44,135 bases of DNA from Chara braunii (Eukaryota; Streptophyta; Charophyceae; Charales; Characeae), in NCBI GenBank assembly GCA_003427395.1, contig BFEA01000907.1, positions 44,312-88,446 of the forward strand. The letters are read 5' to 3'. The stretch's first letter is position 1; every line of letters begins with the position of its first letter. The translations under genes were made by a program, and so were the position numbers. A model generated the notes under the pieces. That model did no database searches. It was not told the DNA's origin and saw nothing but the letters and a program-made list of their open reading frames with translations. Shown here piece after piece: positions 40,891-44,135 of this stretch.

Positions 40891-43690
40891 TTGGTCACTA
40901 GTAATGGTCTCTTGCAACCGAAATAAAACGAAATACATGCATGAGGAGAAACACATGTTTTAGGTGCATCCGGAGCCAAAATCAAGGCCGGATGCACTTG
41001 GGAATTGGCCGTTTCTTTTTCTTTTGAGTAGGGGCTAGTTGTGGGGCATTGGGGCTAAGGAATTGACCCCCATTGCAGTCCGAGTTGCAACGGACTGCAT
41101 GGGGGAGAGAAAACACATGTTTTAGGTGCATCCAGAGCCAATATTAAGCCCGGATGCACTAGAAAATTTAACGCTTCATTTTCTTTCAACATGGGGCAAG
41201 TTGTGGGGCTGTGGGTATGGAAAACAGCCATGACTGCAGTCCGAGAAATTACAGACTGCATGGGGGATGCCAAGGCCAAAGGGGAATGGGCTACGGCAAA
41301 CCCGGAAGGCTAAAAAGGAGCAATTTCGGCAAGGGGCAAGTAAAGACGGTAAACGGCAACCGTGAGATGAGATCTCATGGCCTAGAAAAATCGGCACAGG
41401 TGTAAGAATGATGGGACCACCAAGGGCAATGGGCCCCAAAAAAATAAAAACGGGACGTCATCCGGAATGTTGTCGAGGACCAAATGGGTCCAAATAAATA
41501 AAATTGGGAAACGGGACGCGCGCCGGCGGGACCACCGGCGGGACAAAGAAATGAAGCTAGCATGTAGAAAAATGACGGGAACTTGGGATGTCCCAAGGGA
41601 ACCATGAGCAAACACAAGGAATAATTGTGCAAGCGAGTGGCACCGTCGAGATCGAGGATCTAGACGGCTAGACGGTGGAAAATATTAGCACAACTAGTGC
41701 AGTGGGAGCAAGTGAGGGAGCCATGGGAGAAAGAAAAGTGGGATTGGATGTTGGGAAGGCTGCCCAGCAGTCCGGGATATCTCGGACTAGCAAGGCATCA
41801 GAAAATAGAGCCTTGAGAGGCCCAACAGGAGAAAAAGGCTGCCCTTAGAAAATCGGAGCAAAAGAGGCTTTAAATTGGGCAAACGGGAACAAAATTGAGC
41901 CCCCTAGGAGCATGGGGGTACCATTATTGGAATCCGAGATGTAACAGCTATGTAACAGCCATGAACCTGGCCTTGAATGAGGCCCTAGGGCCTAGAAAGA
42001 GGGTACACAGCAGTTTGACACTTGTCACAACAGAAATAAAAGAAAAAAAAAGAAGAATCAGAGAAAAATGAGGGAGAAAAGAGTGGAGGAGAATGTGTCG
42101 GCCTATTGGGACCTGCACAGTAGAGACTCGCAGGTCCCAAAAGTGACCTCATCCCTCCTAGAATGAGGGAGGGCAATCCGGATTGCAGAGATATGACCCT
42201 TAGGGCGATATCTCAATAAAATATGAATTAAAAAGCTGAAAATGAGAGGAAATGCAAAAAGGAAGTGGCCGGTTTTTTTTTGGGCCATGAATCTGAGATC
42301 AGATCTCATGGTAGAGAGGAACTAGCTGTTTTTTGTGGGCCAGCTCAAAACGGCTAGCTCCGGAATGAGGTGGCAGCCCAAAATGGAAAGAAACAAAGAG
42401 GGAAAATGATAAAACAGTGCATTTGGCCCAAAAAGAGAGCTAGATGTACAAAAAATTGAAAAACTGGACTTAGGGGCTCAAAATTGAAGCAAGGGCTACT
42501 AGGGGGTAGCTCGGATTATTACTTGCCAGCCAGATCCAAGGCTGAAAATGTGCCGCCATATGGAAAAATGCTCCGGCCTACTCAAAAGAGGCCGAAACTT
42601 GAAAAAATCGAGAAAAAGGTCCACAAAGCCTTTTTCTTTCTAGTATTGCTGCCCCTTGGGCATTAGGACCCTAGGGGACAACATTTGAGCAATGAAAAAG
42701 AGGCCGGGGTAGGCCAAAAGGCAGTCCGAGTTGGTACCAACCACTTGGACTGCATGCACTTGGCCAAAAAGAAGCCCAGGTACCTCAAGAAGGGCCTAGT
42801 GAGGGAATTTTGCCTTAGGGGTACCTCTGTTCACCTCAAGGCTCATGGGGAGGCTCATGGGCTGGCCGGACTGCTGGTTTCAACCTACATAAGCTGACGA
42901 TGCAGTCCGCCACTCTCACATTTGCATGAGGAGTGCCCATGCTGCCCAAGTGAGCCCACAGGAACACCTTTGCACTTGGAGTGAGAGGGGAGGAGCCCAT
43001 GCTAGTGCGAGAGCTTAGAGGAGACTAGGAGGTAGTGGGGAGGACTCTAGAGGGTAGTGATGGTGGGAAAGACACTTGGGAGGTGATCCGCCTTATCCCT
43101 CCTGGATGTAGGAGAGAAGGAGAAGTTAGAGGAGCCCCATTAGCCCTCCTAGAGGGGAGGACTCCATAGCAATAGCTGGGGGAGCTTGTCATAACCTGAG
43201 ATAAAGCAAGGGAGGAGGAGAGAAGGACTTGGAGAAGAAGGAAGTCGTAGTCAAGAGGGGATTGTGCAAGAAGAAGAAGCTTCATCAAGAGGACACCAAC
43301 ATCAAGGAATCAACAAGGTGAGAGGAAAGGAGAGACTTTTCACCTTCATCTTCTTCTTCTTCTTCTTCTTCTTCTCCTTCTTCTTCTTCTTATTCCTCTT
43401 CTTCCTCATCTTCTTCCTCCTCTTCTCCTTCTTCCTCTCCTCCTTCTTCTTCCTCTTCTTCCTCCTCACTCTCTCCTTCTTCCTTCTCTTCTCTCCCCTC
43501 CTCATCTCCTCCTTCCTCCTCTTCACTTTCACTCTCTTTGTCTTCCTCCCCTTCTTCTCCATCCACATCTCCCTCATCTCTATTTCCTTCTCCTCCATCC
43601 TCTCTTACTTCATCTTCTCTCCTCCATGGGCTACTCAAACTCACCTCTTTCACTTATACACTAGGGGGAAGTACTCCGATTCATTCATAG
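40891..43690. repeat. 2.69-kb direct repeat, unit 2
   Basis: Same order of landmarks as unit 1, moderately diverged. The GCAGTCCG/CGGACTGC dyad is at 41075-41098, an AGTCCG-type palindrome at 41769-41788, and GCAGTCCGAGTTGGTACC at 42721. It carries the single GGGACCACCGGCGGGACAAA that resembles the 26-bp minisatellite. It ends in a long TTC/CTT-rich tract (43345-43600). Long open frames in that tract are microsatellite translations. Confidence 0.82.
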
Positions 43691-43700
43691 ATGCTCCTTG

Positions 43701-44135
43701 ATGCAATCTTGGTGATTTGGGCTCTCCAAACTTATGATTTTCACACTCACACTAGTAGGTAGTGTAGCGCTTCACACATGGATGCTACTTGATGCAATCT
43801 TGGTGATTTGGGAGCTTCAAAATTGTGATTTTCACACTCACACTAGTAGGTAGTATATCGCTTCACACATGGATGCTACTCGATGCAATCTTGGTGATTT
43901 GGGAGCTTCAAACTTGTGATTTTCACACTCACACCAGTAGGTAGTGTACCGCTTTACCCATAAGTGATCCATGATGCAATCTTGGTGATTTGGGCTTTCC
44001 AAACTTGTGATTTTCACACTTACACTAGTAGTTAGTGTATCGCTTCACACATGGATGCTACTTGATGCAATCTTGGTGATTTGGGAGCTTCAAACTTGTG
44101 ATTTTCACACTCACACTAGTAGGTAGTGTAGCGCT
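43701..44135. repeat. 91-bp tandem repeat, five units, running off the window
   Basis: ATGCAATCTTGGTGATTTGG begins at 43701, 43792, 43883, 43974 and 44065, giving an exact 91-bp period. Each unit ends with a hairpin ACACTA/TAGTGT around GTAGG (some copies with one change) and CGCTTCACACATGGATGCTA. The last unit is cut by the window edge, so the array probably continues. Confidence 0.95.

Noticed and set aside
43264-43701. Phe/Leu/Ser-rich and Glu/Lys/Arg-rich ORFs
   Set aside because: Both strands of a TTC/CTT tract; no protein character beyond the repeat.

Overview
This window is repeat-dominated nuclear DNA of a eukaryote, most likely a green plant or streptophyte alga. The evidence is a nuclear 28S rRNA fragment, a U6 snRNA fragment, a Ty3/gypsy retrotransposon whose primer-binding site matches tRNA-Asp, and hAT-like miniature transposons. 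The unusual proteins of the retrotransposon remind me of those in the charophyte alga Chara, but that is inference from memory, not a search result. I found no intact housekeeping gene. The sequence is a draft assembly: it contains N bases and one clear mirror-image artefact.

Layout. 1-243: 5' end of a 28S rRNA (minus strand). 246-2230: gene-free, partly rich in inverted repeats. 2231-12087: a large decayed Ty3/gypsy element on the minus strand. In its reading direction it has PBS, Gag capsid, zinc knuckle plus protease, RT, RNase H, integrase, and then an additional 3' ORF with two tandem Gag-like modules, a coiled-coil region and a broken zinc knuckle. 12088-13900: LTR-type sequence followed by a diverged direct duplication. 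14324-16051: a non-coding block of hairpins, including ten modules that share an almost invariant loop but have copy-specific complementary stems. 16052-19798: nothing recognised. 19799-21500: a plus-strand Gag/protease remnant of a second Ty3-like element, followed by a 48-bp duplication and an (ATT)22 tract. 21970-23640: simple repeats with a mirror-image misassembly. 23672-25633: a tandem hairpin array, unique hairpins and two large palindromes. 26030-26565 and 35521-36056: two copies of a 536-bp miniature transposon with 8-bp target duplications. 27040-27677: an LTR fragment and a short unknown ORF. 28960-29250: a short GC-rich repeat. 29576-30360 and 31375-32580: chains of consecutive perfect hairpins with different stems. 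The second chain also contains the U6 fragment. 32900-36440: remains of unidentified minus-strand coding sequence next to an LTR end. 36890-43690: a 26-bp minisatellite and a 2.69-kb direct repeat. 43701-44135: a 91-bp tandem repeat.

The coding parts are retroelement proteins in decay. In the large element most in-frame stops can be explained by single C-to-T or G-to-A changes, which fits an old, methylated insertion. The feature most worth following up is non-coding: several separate blocks are built from hairpins laid end to end, and in the blocks with repeated modules the stems change while complementarity is kept. That suggests selection on a folded RNA or DNA form, or a palindrome-generating process, which I cannot assign to a named system.
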